DNA from: an uncultured Pirellula sp.
GTDB taxonomy: Bacteria; Planctomycetota; Planctomycetia; Pirellulales; Pirellulaceae
NCBI GenBank assembly: GCA_903892365.1
Contig: CAITIF010000644.1
Location: 1-6,640 of the forward strand
Reading direction: 5' to 3'
Length of the DNA stretch: 6,640 nt
Shown here piece by piece: positions 1 through 6,010 of the stretch. The notes under the pieces were generated by a model. The model was not told the origin of the DNA and did no database searches. It saw only the letters and a list, made by a program, of their open reading frames with translations. Every line of letters starts with the position of its first letter. Positions within the stretch are counted from its first letter, which is position 1. Both the position numbers and the translations under genes were made by a program.

Positions 1-279
1 GCTCGTCAAGGAATTGTTCACGGTCACTTCAAAGTGAACGGCGTCAAGGTAACCAGTCCATCGTACATGTTGCGACCTGGTGACGTTTTGGAGATCCGTA
101 GCAACGAAGCGATTCGGAACCTCTACCGTGGCATCATTGCGAACAATTCGCCAGTGCCTTTGGAGTGGGTTTCGCTTGACAGCGAAGGCTTGAAGGCGAT
201 CGTTCAGGGAAATCCTGGCCCGTCTGACATTTCTTTGCCAGTAAACGCAAACATCGTGGTTGAATTCCTGTCTCGATAG
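1..279 (+). CDS. rpsD: 30S ribosomal protein S4, C-terminal part (5' end outside the window)
   Basis: The reading frame is open from base 1 (GCT, Ala) to TAG at 277-279, giving the last 92 residues. S4 binds 16S rRNA and helps start assembly of the small ribosomal subunit. The visible part begins inside the S4 RNA-binding domain, with the pattern ARQ-x5-HGH-x2-VNG followed by SYxxRPGD and EIR. It ends with the typical S4 tail: LEW near the start of the tail, then SDISLPVNANIVVEFLSR, which parallels the SDLSADINEHLIVELYSK type of ending. Full-length S4 is about 200 residues, so roughly half is missing upstream. An internal GTG at 34 is only a valine codon, not a start. The lpd gene follows after 24 bases, so the two could share a transcript. 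The identification is secure from the conserved motifs. Confidence 0.95.
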   Translation, partial: ARQGIVHGHFKVNGVKVTSPSYMLRPGDVLEIRSNEAIRNLYRGIIANNSPVPLEWVSLDSEGLKAIVQGNPGPSDISLPVNANIVVEFLSR

Positions 280-303
280 TTTCTCTAGCTTGCTGTTTGT
301 CAA

Positions 304-1731
304 ATGCACTCTCCTGTTGTTGTTTTGGGCGGCGGGCCCGGCGGTTATGCGGCAGCCTTTTTGGCTGCCGATGAAGGCCTTGAAGTTGTCTTGGTGGAAG
401 CTGAGTCGAAGCTCGGGGGAACCTGCTTGTTACGGGGGTGCATTCCGTCCAAAGCTTTATTGCACGTTGCAAAAGTGCTGGGCGAAGCGCAAGCGATGCA
501 TGAGGAGTGGGGAGTCGATTTTGGCACGCCCAAAATCGACATCGATAAAGTTCGAGCCCGCAAAGAGAAAGTCATTGAAACTCTGACTGGCGGTCTTGGG
601 CAGCTTGCCAAACGCCGGAATGTCAAGGTGATTCGGGCTCGCGGAAAGTTCGAGAACTCGACCACGTTGATCTTGGAAGGATCAGATCCTTCGATCCCCG
701 AAGGGGGGCGATTGACGTTTGACTATTGCGTGGTTGCAACGGGAAGCGTCCCTGCGATGCCGCCCGCGTTCAACATTGGATCTTCTCGAGTGATGGATTC
801 GACCGGAGCCTTGGCCCTGGCCGACATTCCTGAAAAGCTGCTGGTCATCGGCGGTGGCTATATCGGACTTGAGATGGGAACGGTTTACGCCCATCTGGGG
901 TCCAAAGTTTCCGTGGTGGAGTGGACGGACGGGTTGTTGCCTGGGGCCGATCGTGACTTGGTAAAGCCTCTTCACAATCGCCTGAAGAAACTTCTAGATA
1001 ACCGTATCTTCCTGAATACAAAAGTTGGCTCTCTGGCCGAAGTGGACCAGCAAATTGAAGTCACTTTCGAAGGGCCTGGTAAATTTGGTCATGAGCGATT
1101 CGATCGCGTTTTGGTTAGCGTGGGACGCAGACCGGTCACTCAGGGGCTCGGGCTAGAAACGACCGGCGTTCAAGTCAATCAAAAAGGCTTCATTGTTTGC
1201 GATCGGCAGCAGCGTACCGCAGACCCGCATATCTTCGCGATTGGGGATGTGGCAGGGGATCCAATGCTCGCTCATAAGGCAAGCCATGAAGCGAAGGTTG
1301 CGATCGAAGTTATTCTGGGCAAGCCTGCTGTGTTTGATAAAGCCGCAATTCCGGCAGTGGTCTTTACCGATCCTGAAATTGCATGGGCTGGCCTTACCGA
1401 TGATCAGGCAAAACGTGAAGGTCGCAAGGTCGACATCGAAGTTTATCCTTGGGCAGCCAGCGGCCGCGCTCAAGCGCTCGGTATCACGGATGGGTTCACG
1501 AAATGGCTGGTCGATCCTGAAACGCATCGCGTTCTCGGTTGTGGAATCGTGGGTTCCGGAGCCGGCGAGTTGATTGCGGAAGCAGCGCTTGCTATCGAGA
1601 TGGGATGCGAAATTCGAGATATTACCGAAACAGTCCATCCGCATCCTACGCTTAGCGAAACGTTGATGAACGCAGGCGAAGTGCATTTCGGTACGGCAAC
1701 TGAAATCTACAAGCCAAAGCGACATTCGTAA
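304..1731 (+). CDS. lpdA: Dihydrolipoyl dehydrogenase (E3, FAD-dependent)
   Basis: This is a cytoplasmic flavoenzyme that reoxidises dihydrolipoamide with NAD+. It is the E3 subunit of pyruvate and 2-oxoglutarate dehydrogenases and the L protein of glycine cleavage. At 475 residues it has the usual family length. The FAD-binding GGGPGG is at residues 9-14 with acidic E32 at the end of the second strand. The redox disulfide pair C41/C46 sits in GGTCLLRGCIPSK. The NAD-binding GGGYIG is at 183-188, and E206 at the end of the following strand fits NAD+ rather than NADP+. The second FAD motif, FAIGDVAG, contains D315. The catalytic His-Glu pair of the C-terminal interface domain is H447/E452 in HPHPTLSE. 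All key residues are intact. The ATG at 304 places the FAD motif at the normal distance, but no Shine-Dalgarno site is visible. No E1, E2 or lipoyl protein gene lies nearby, so the complex it serves cannot be told from context. Confidence 0.96.
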   Translation: MHSPVVVLGGGPGGYAAAFLAADEGLEVVLVEAESKLGGTCLLRGCIPSKALLHVAKVLGEAQAMHEEWGVDFGTPKIDIDKVRARKEKVIETLTGGLGQLAKRRNVKVIRARGKFENSTTLILEGSDPSIPEGGRLTFDYCVVATGSVPAMPPAFNIGSSRVMDSTGALALADIPEKLLVIGGGYIGLEMGTVYAHLGSKVSVVEWTDGLLPGADRDLVKPLHNRLKKLLDNRIFLNTKVGSLAEVDQQIEVTFEGPGKFGHERFDRVLVSVGRRPVTQGLGLETTGVQVNQKGFIVCDRQQRTADPHIFAIGDVAGDPMLAHKASHEAKVAIEVILGKPAVFDKAAIPAVVFTDPEIAWAGLTDDQAKREGRKVDIEVYPWAASGRAQALGITDGFTKWLVDPETHRVLGCGIVGSGAGELIAEAALAIEMGCEIRDITETVHPHPTLSETLMNAGEVHFGTATEIYKPKRHS

Positions 1732-1775
1732 GGCGATTCCATTCTATTCGCCCATCCGGCTGCGAAATCTTCTCT

Positions 1776-1780
1776 GGGGG
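1776..1780 (+). promoter_or_regulatory. Candidate ribosome binding site for the two-helix membrane protein gene
   Basis: A GGGGG run followed by A lies five bases before ATG 1786 but only two bases before the alternative TTG at 1783, so it favours the ATG. It is one of the few Shine-Dalgarno-like sites in the window. The neighbouring genes show none that is clear. Confidence 0.4.
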
Positions 1781-1785
1781 ATTTG

Positions 1786-2373
1786 ATGACCCAATCGCCA
1801 AATCTCTCTCGACGTCCCACGGTTGGCGGGATCGTGTTGCAACATTTGATCGTCTTCTTGATCTGTGTTGTGTTCCATGGGGGCGTTACTTGGATGGCCC
1901 CCGCAACATGGATCACCTTCAATCGCTCCGAAGACATCGTCAGTTGCACCGCCCGCACCTGTGTTTATTTCGTTGTTCCCTATCGGGTTCAGCGGCTAGA
2001 TCATGTGGAAAGTATCGAGCAGCATGAGCGAACCGGCGGCAGGAAAAGAGAAAAAAAGCTTGGACGCTACACCGGCAAAACGATCGAAGTGGATGGTGAA
2101 GGGTTTCTTGAGATCCACGGACCTCGGGATCCATGGATCGAAGTAAGTGTATCGCCTGCTAGTCTTGAAGCAGTGGCTAGGAAGGCTAGCGACTTCTTGG
2201 CTTCGGCCGACACTAAATCCACAACGCTGTTTGCGATAGCCAATTGGAAGTTTGGCGGCTTGATGGGCGGTGTTCTGACAGCCTTGACCGCGTTGTATGT
2301 GTTTGGGTACACCTTGGGGCTAGTCAAGTGGCTGTTCACTCGACTGAAAAGATCGGTCGCTCCGTCGCAGTAA
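1786..2373 (+). CDS. Two-helix membrane protein of unknown function
   Basis: I do not recognise a named family. The 195-residue product has an N-terminal membrane segment at about residues 16-37 (rich in I, V, L and F), a soluble part of about 120 residues, and a second, glycine-rich segment at about 159-183. It ends in a basic tail with RLKR, so both ends are probably cytoplasmic. The middle part starts with a Cys-x4-Cys pair (C54, C59) and a short strand pattern. A very basic stretch (RKREKK) and a LEAVARKASDFLAS helix follow. That order of strands and a final helix recalls bacterial PH-like domains in small membrane proteins, but this is a weak inference. A TTG at 1783 could also start the frame. 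I chose ATG 1786 because GGGGG at 1776-1780 is then five bases upstream. The gene lies 54 bases after lpdA on the same strand and converges with the DUF2617-like gene. Confidence 0.7.
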   Translation: MTQSPNLSRRPTVGGIVLQHLIVFLICVVFHGGVTWMAPATWITFNRSEDIVSCTARTCVYFVVPYRVQRLDHVESIEQHERTGGRKREKKLGRYTGKTIEVDGEGFLEIHGPRDPWIEVSVSPASLEAVARKASDFLASADTKSTTLFAIANWKFGGLMGGVLTALTALYVFGYTLGLVKWLFTRLKRSVAPSQ

Positions 2374-2435
2374 GCTAGTTCGTGGCGAGCGAGCAAGTTC
2401 GCGTCGGGCGAGTAAGCGTCGCGTTAGCTAGCGCT
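2374..2435. repeat. Short GC-rich imperfect repeats between convergent genes
   Basis: The spacer between the two convergent genes, running into the end of the minus-strand gene, holds repeated words. GGCGAG occurs at 2384-2389 and 2407-2412. TCGCGT occurs at 2399-2404 and 2419-2424. AGCTAG occurs at 2373-2378 and 2426-2431. Together they make about two imperfect copies of a 20-23 base unit plus a CTAG-centred palindrome at the right edge. There is no stem followed by a T run, so it is not an obvious intrinsic terminator. The second copy reaches the TAA stop of the minus-strand gene. Confidence 0.4.
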
Positions 2436-2963
2436 GAAGGTGGTGATTGACTTTACGATGGCGCAATCGTCCGGGAAGGTGTGAAATGCTTGGATGCAGA
2501 GTCTATTTTCGTGTTCATCCACGTGCACGAAGCTGACGGCTCCAAAGGCGATGCGTCCACTAGAATCAAATGATTGCACCAGTTCATTTTTGCATTGGCT
2601 TGATTGCAATTGGTTGTGAACCATCCAGAACATTTCCGTGGAAACATGTTCCAATTCAAACTGAGTTTGGTAGGACACGCCACGTTTTCCCTCGACGTGT
2701 TCCACATTTTTGCCTTTGAGGTTCGAGCTCACCAGGCGTCGGCGTTGAGGCAGCAGTTGGTTGGCGGAGCAAACCACTTCTGTCATCACTAGTGGGCCGT
2801 TGCTGAATTGGATGATATGTCCATCGCTTGTGATGTCGATTCTGGCTGAATACTTTTTGCGAAGGATTTGGCGTGTTCGGTAGATACTAAAGAGTTCGGG
2901 GTGAATCGATCGTCCAAAAACGTAAAACGCATGCTCGGCAACTGTCGGTCGGATCGATAGCAC
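2424..2963 (-). CDS. DUF2617-like protein of unknown function
   Basis: From the GTG at 2963 the product is 179 residues and begins MLSIRPTVAE, then a FGRSIHPELF motif. The middle carries MTEVVCSANQLLP, a basic RRRLVSS and a GVSYQTQFELE motif. The C-terminal part has the striking AFHTFPDDCAIVKS. From memory these blocks match the DUF2617 family found in planctomycetes and other bacteria, whose function is unknown. There is no signal peptide or membrane segment, so it is probably cytoplasmic. The frame stays open up to an ATG at 3053, which would add 30 residues. I prefer the GTG because the family begins near the RP-x-VAE motif, an AAGG lies eight bases before it, and two promoter candidates would start transcription downstream of the ATG. 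The gene is convergent with the membrane protein gene and divergent from glgA. It is sparsely connected to both and is probably transcribed alone. Confidence 0.8.
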   Translation of the reverse strand: MLSIRPTVAEHAFYVFGRSIHPELFSIYRTRQILRKKYSARIDITSDGHIIQFSNGPLVMTEVVCSANQLLPQRRRLVSSNLKGKNVEHVEGKRGVSYQTQFELEHVSTEMFWMVHNQLQSSQCKNELVQSFDSSGRIAFGAVSFVHVDEHENRLCIQAFHTFPDDCAIVKSITTFSAS

Positions 2964-3027
2964 GAGGAGAACCTTGCAATTCGAGTGAACGGAATCATCT
3001 TGCTGGATGATGGATCTACAGCCGGGG

Positions 3028-3057
3028 ATTATAGTACGCGATTTATAACCCATCCAA
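3028..3057 (-). promoter_or_regulatory. Candidate promoter of the DUF2617-like gene
   Basis: Read on the minus strand, a perfect TATAAT (-10) lies at 3033-3028, with TTGGAT (-35, three of six consensus bases) 18 bases upstream at 3057-3052. A second possibility overlaps it: TTGCCA at 3071-3066 and TATAAA at 3047-3042, also with an 18-base spacer. Either would start the transcript downstream of the ATG at 3053, at about 3021 or 3035, giving a leader of roughly 60-70 bases before GTG 2963. This is motif matching only. Planctomycete promoters are not well defined by the E. coli consensus. Confidence 0.35.
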
Positions 3058-3201
3058 TATCAACTTGGCAACAATTTGTCCCCGAATTCTTTTTCGTCCT
3101 TTATGCCTCTATGGTGTTGACATGGCTAAAGCCTGCTCTTTCGCTCCAAGAACACTCGGCAATGCTCTTGGTAAAAGCTGTCATGGGGGCGGGAACATCC
3201 G

Positions 3202-3230
3202 TTATCAAATGGGCTCAATTCAAGTATCAT
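3202..3230 (+). promoter_or_regulatory. Candidate promoter of the glgA-galT pair
   Basis: TTATCA at 3202-3207 (four of six matches to -35) is followed, after exactly 17 bases, by TATCAT at 3225-3230 (five of six matches to -10). Transcription would begin near 3237, leaving a leader of about 60 bases before the glgA ATG. This rests on motif and spacing only, with no further support. Confidence 0.3.
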
Positions 3231-3298
3231 GAAGGTCGTTCCATGACGTAGGAACCTGATGTGTTGCGTAGTCTCTCAACAACCACGACGATCCAGTA

Positions 3299-4810
3299 AT
3301 GAAGATGCACATAGTGATGGCAACCGCGGAAGCAATTCCGTTTGCGAAGACGGGCGGACTTGCTGACGTTTGCGGAACCCTGCCGCTGATGTTGGCCGAG
3401 CAAGGTCACAAGTGCAGCCTGTTCTTGCCTGCGTACCGTCGAGCGCTGTCGAGCCATGCGCAGATCATCGACACGCATATCTCGTTCGTTGTCGAGATAG
3501 CAGGCAAGTCGATGGCAGCTAGGATATTGAAGACTTCGATCGGTCCTGCTGAGAACCCAGTGGATATTTATCTTGTCGATCAACCGTTATACTTTGATCG
3601 CGATCATCTCTATGGTGATCAGCATGGGGACTATCGAGACAATTGCGAACGGTTCTGTTTCTTTTCTCGATGTGTTGTGGAAGCGATCGAACGGCTGAAG
3701 ATTCAGATCGACATTATTCATTGCCATGATTGGCAGGCCGCGTTGATCCCAGCTTACCATAAAACCAACTTCGGAAACTTGGCTTGGTATTCGCAAGCCG
3801 CGTCGGTGATGACCATCCATAATCTCGCGTACCAGGGGCGATATTGGAGCCACGACATGAGCCTTACTGGGCTGGACTGGACGTACTTCAATTGGCAACA
3901 GATGGAGTTTTACGGAGACCTTAATCTGTTGAAGACCGGGATTTCTTTTGCCGACTACATTACGACGGTAAGCCCTTCGTATGCGCATGAGATTCAGCAG
4001 CCCATGCATGGCTGTGGATTGGACGGTACGCTTCGTGCGCGTGCCGATCGAATCTCCGGAATTGTCAACGGCGTTGATTATGGAGTGTGGGACCCCTCGC
4101 ACGATCAACATTTGCCCGCGAACTTTTCGATCGACAATTGGAAGCAAGGCAAGGCAGCTTGCAAACGAGCCATGCAAATGGAGATGGGGTTACCTCCAAG
4201 CGAAACAACGCCCATGATTGGCTTGATTGGTAGACTGGCGGAGCAAAAGGGTTGGGATTTGGTCAAGCCGTTGCTTGAGTTGTACGTCGACGCGTTCGAT
4301 GCCCAATGGGTCATTCTTGGGAATGGAGAGGCCCGGTTCGCTCATTCGCTCGCGGAATTGGCGAGACGACGCCCGGATCGGGTTGCAGTGAGGCTCGAGT
4401 TTTCGGATCCGCTTGCTCACCGAATTGAAGCGGCCAGCGATATGTTTCTGATGCCAAGTCGCTACGAACCATGCGGCTTGAACCAATTGTATTCATTACG
4501 CTACGGGACGGTTCCTGTCGTGCATGCAACGGGGGGCCTTATCGATACGGTCCAGCCTTTTTCGCCGTCCGGACATAATCACTCTGGTGATTTTAACGGT
4601 CAGGCAAATGGATTCTCCTTTTTGCAGTACGATCTGGAATCCTTGAAGGAATGTGTCAGCCAGGCGATCGATACGTATTCGCGTGAACCGCAGGTTTGGG
4701 ATACACTGGTAACGCATGGAATGACGCAAGATTGGTCGTGGACCAATAGCGCACTAGCATACGAAACTGCTTACCGACGAGCGCGTGAATTAGCCGTCAC
4801 GAAGGAGTAA
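3299..4810 (+). CDS. glgA: Glycogen (starch) synthase, GT5 family
   Basis: The enzyme transfers glucose from ADP-glucose to the non-reducing end of alpha-1,4-glucan, in the cytoplasm. The 503-residue product has the two Rossmann-like halves of a GT-B fold. The N-terminal half has the ADP-glucose-binding KTGGLADV at residues 17-24, HCHDW at 141-145, MTIHNLAYQG, and the family signature around TVSPSYAHEI, GLDGTL and GIVNGVDYGVWDP. The C-terminal half has GRLAEQKG at 311-318, whose R312 and K317 match the conserved Arg/Lys that bind the nucleotide phosphates. It also has the catalytic-region SRYEPCGLNQ with E390, and GTVPVVHATGGLIDTV. All expected residues are present. The length is normal or slightly long for bacterial GlgA. 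ATG 3299 and ATG 3305 are both possible starts two codons apart. The galT-family gene follows 23 bases after the stop, so the two are probably one operon. glgC, glgB and glgP are not in the window. Confidence 0.96.
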   Translation: MKMHIVMATAEAIPFAKTGGLADVCGTLPLMLAEQGHKCSLFLPAYRRALSSHAQIIDTHISFVVEIAGKSMAARILKTSIGPAENPVDIYLVDQPLYFDRDHLYGDQHGDYRDNCERFCFFSRCVVEAIERLKIQIDIIHCHDWQAALIPAYHKTNFGNLAWYSQAASVMTIHNLAYQGRYWSHDMSLTGLDWTYFNWQQMEFYGDLNLLKTGISFADYITTVSPSYAHEIQQPMHGCGLDGTLRARADRISGIVNGVDYGVWDPSHDQHLPANFSIDNWKQGKAACKRAMQMEMGLPPSETTPMIGLIGRLAEQKGWDLVKPLLELYVDAFDAQWVILGNGEARFAHSLAELARRRPDRVAVRLEFSDPLAHRIEAASDMFLMPSRYEPCGLNQLYSLRYGTVPVVHATGGLIDTVQPFSPSGHNHSGDFNGQANGFSFLQYDLESLKECVSQAIDTYSREPQVWDTLVTHGMTQDWSWTNSALAYETAYRRARELAVTKE

Positions 4811-4833
4811 GCGAAAATCGATCGGCAAGAGCC

Positions 4834-5979
4834 ATGAATGAAACAAGATACGACTGGCTGACCGATCGATGGGTGATCTTCGCCCCCAATCGAGAAGAGC
4901 GACCAGATCAATTTAAACTCAACACACGAGCTGTGCCATCTGGTGGCATTGAGTGCCCGTTTTGTGTTGGCTTTGAGCACGAGACGCCTCATCCAACCTT
5001 GGTTTTGCCTGAATACGATTCTGATGCGACCACCAACAATCGCAAGTCTACGAACGATCCAGCTAGGAATCTTTGGAAAGTTCGCGTCGTCCCCAACAAG
5101 TTCCCGGCGGTGCCCAGGACCTGTTTGTCGGATTCGCTCGAACATGCCATGGAAGATCCTGGCACCTGTTCGGAGCGAGTCCAAAATCGCAAGCGTTCAG
5201 CGGGCCAAGCAGACTTAAGTCCTCAAGCTTCCACTGCCACTTTGAATAACTCGCAGATCTTTCAGCGACGGCAACCGCGAGGCGGCCACGAAGTGATTAT
5301 CGAATCGCCGCACCATGTCGGCAGTATTACCACCTTAGCCGTCGAACATATCGCCGTTGTCTTTGAGGCATATCGTCGCAGGCTACTGTATTGGCGAGCG
5401 CAGAGCGACATACGATACGCGGTGGTGTTCAAGAATTTCGGAGCCGATGCTGGAGCATCTCTGTTTCATTCTCATAGCCAGCTGATCAGCCTGGATTTTG
5501 TGCCTCGCGATATCGAACGAATCCAAGAGAGATTAGCTCTTTATTTGCGTCAATTCGGTAGCTGCTATCTTTGTGAGATGATCGAAGAAGAGGTGCTGCG
5601 CGGGGAGCGAGTCTTGTTGGAGACAGAGCACTTTGTCGCGATCTGCCCTTTTGCTTCCCGGTTTCCATTTAGCTTCTCCATTCTGCCTCGCAAGCATGGT
5701 GGATCGTTCGAAGAAATTTCATCGGAAGCCCTTCAGGATCTAGCTGACGTATCCAAGCGAACTCTGAGTGCACTGGAAGCTGCGAGACCTTTTGCCTCGT
5801 ACAACTTTGTTCTTCAAACAAGTCCATTTCAAAGCCGTCAAGAGGATTCGTCGCATTGGCGTCTTCGCGTCATTCCAAGACTCAGTAAGGTTGCGGGTTT
5901 CGAGTGGGGATCCGATTGCTTTATCAACACCACGACGCCTGAGCTAGCAGCTGCTGTGTTGCGAGAACATTTGAAGTAA
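4834..5979 (+). CDS. galT: GalT-family hexose-1-phosphate nucleotidylyltransferase (galactose-1-phosphate uridylyltransferase or relative)
   Basis: This is a HIT-superfamily enzyme with two GalT domains. In the Leloir pathway GalT swaps UMP between UDP-glucose and galactose-1-phosphate through a uridylyl-histidine intermediate. The zinc-site residues are CPFC (C41, C44), a His in SPHH (probably H161) and H212. The active-site HSHSQ at 212-216 contains the nucleophile H214, preceded by the usual NFGADAGAS. A second Cys pair (C244, C247) and AICPFASRFPFSFSILPRKH mark the C-terminal domain. At 381 residues it is longer than the common 330-350. The extra length lies in a polar, Ser/Gln/Arg-rich segment at about residues 100-145, between NKFPAV and GGHEVIIESPHH. 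There is Ser where many family members have Pro in HPH. It sits 23 bases behind glgA with no strong ribosome site, suggesting shared transcription. ADP-glucose phosphorylase is a real alternative, since that activity occurs in this family and glgA uses ADP-glucose. The substrate cannot be decided from sequence. Confidence 0.88.
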   Translation: MNETRYDWLTDRWVIFAPNREERPDQFKLNTRAVPSGGIECPFCVGFEHETPHPTLVLPEYDSDATTNNRKSTNDPARNLWKVRVVPNKFPAVPRTCLSDSLEHAMEDPGTCSERVQNRKRSAGQADLSPQASTATLNNSQIFQRRQPRGGHEVIIESPHHVGSITTLAVEHIAVVFEAYRRRLLYWRAQSDIRYAVVFKNFGADAGASLFHSHSQLISLDFVPRDIERIQERLALYLRQFGSCYLCEMIEEEVLRGERVLLETEHFVAICPFASRFPFSFSILPRKHGGSFEEISSEALQDLADVSKRTLSALEAARPFASYNFVLQTSPFQSRQEDSSHWRLRVIPRLSKVAGFEWGSDCFINTTTPELAAAVLREHLK

Positions 5980-5998
5980 TCAGCATCGGAAGTAATCA
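5973..5998 (+). repeat. Ten-base direct repeat spanning the galT stop codon
   Basis: GAAGTAATCA occurs at 5973-5982, containing the galT TAA stop, and again at 5989-5998, with a period of 16 bases. A local duplication at the gene end is the simplest reading. The 31-base spacer to the convergent channel-like gene holds no clear terminator. Only a weak CAGC/GCTG inverted pair is present. Confidence 0.5.
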
Positions 5999-6010
5999 TT
6001 GCTTGCTGGA

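Larger units (their letters stand above)
2964..3298. other. Divergent intergenic region between the DUF2617-like gene and glgA
   Basis: About 335 bases without a convincing gene. The left part (about 3020-3071) carries the promoter candidates for the minus-strand gene, and the right part (3202-3230) a candidate for glgA. A perfect TTGACA at 3117-3122 on the plus strand has no matching -10 at 16-18 bases. An 88-codon frame opens from GTG 2985 on the plus strand and encodes a hydrophobic patch, but it lacks a ribosome site and any family resemblance. I see no RNA gene, riboswitch or terminator. Confidence 0.5.

Noticed and set aside
688..709. Small hairpin-forming sequence (CCTTCG / CGAAGG) inside lpdA
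   Set aside because: It lies in conserved coding sequence, has a short stem and no T run. A terminator there would truncate the gene.
1153..1725. Long minus-strand frame (190 codons) opposite lpdA
   Set aside because: It is antisense to the conserved C-terminal half of lipoamide dehydrogenase and has a composition typical of a shadow frame with no recognisable motif.
3065..3080. TGGCAA-x5-TGT resembling a sigma-54 site on the plus strand
   Set aside because: The conserved GC of the -12 element is missing.
3117..3122. Perfect TTGACA (-35) upstream of glgA
   Set aside because: No -10-like hexamer lies 16-18 bases downstream. The TTATCA/TATCAT pair nearer to glgA fits better.
2985..3251. Plus-strand 88-codon frame with a hydrophobic stretch, between the DUF2617-like gene and glgA
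   Set aside because: It starts with GTG without a ribosome site, covers the promoter candidates for the minus-strand gene, and resembles no family. It is most likely a chance open frame.
3587..4177. Long minus-strand frame (196 codons) opposite glgA
   Set aside because: It is antisense to conserved GlgA motifs and shows no family resemblance.
5980..6010. Possible terminator between galT and the channel-like gene (CAGC...GCTG pair)
   Set aside because: The stem would be only four to five bases with a long loop and no T run on either strand.
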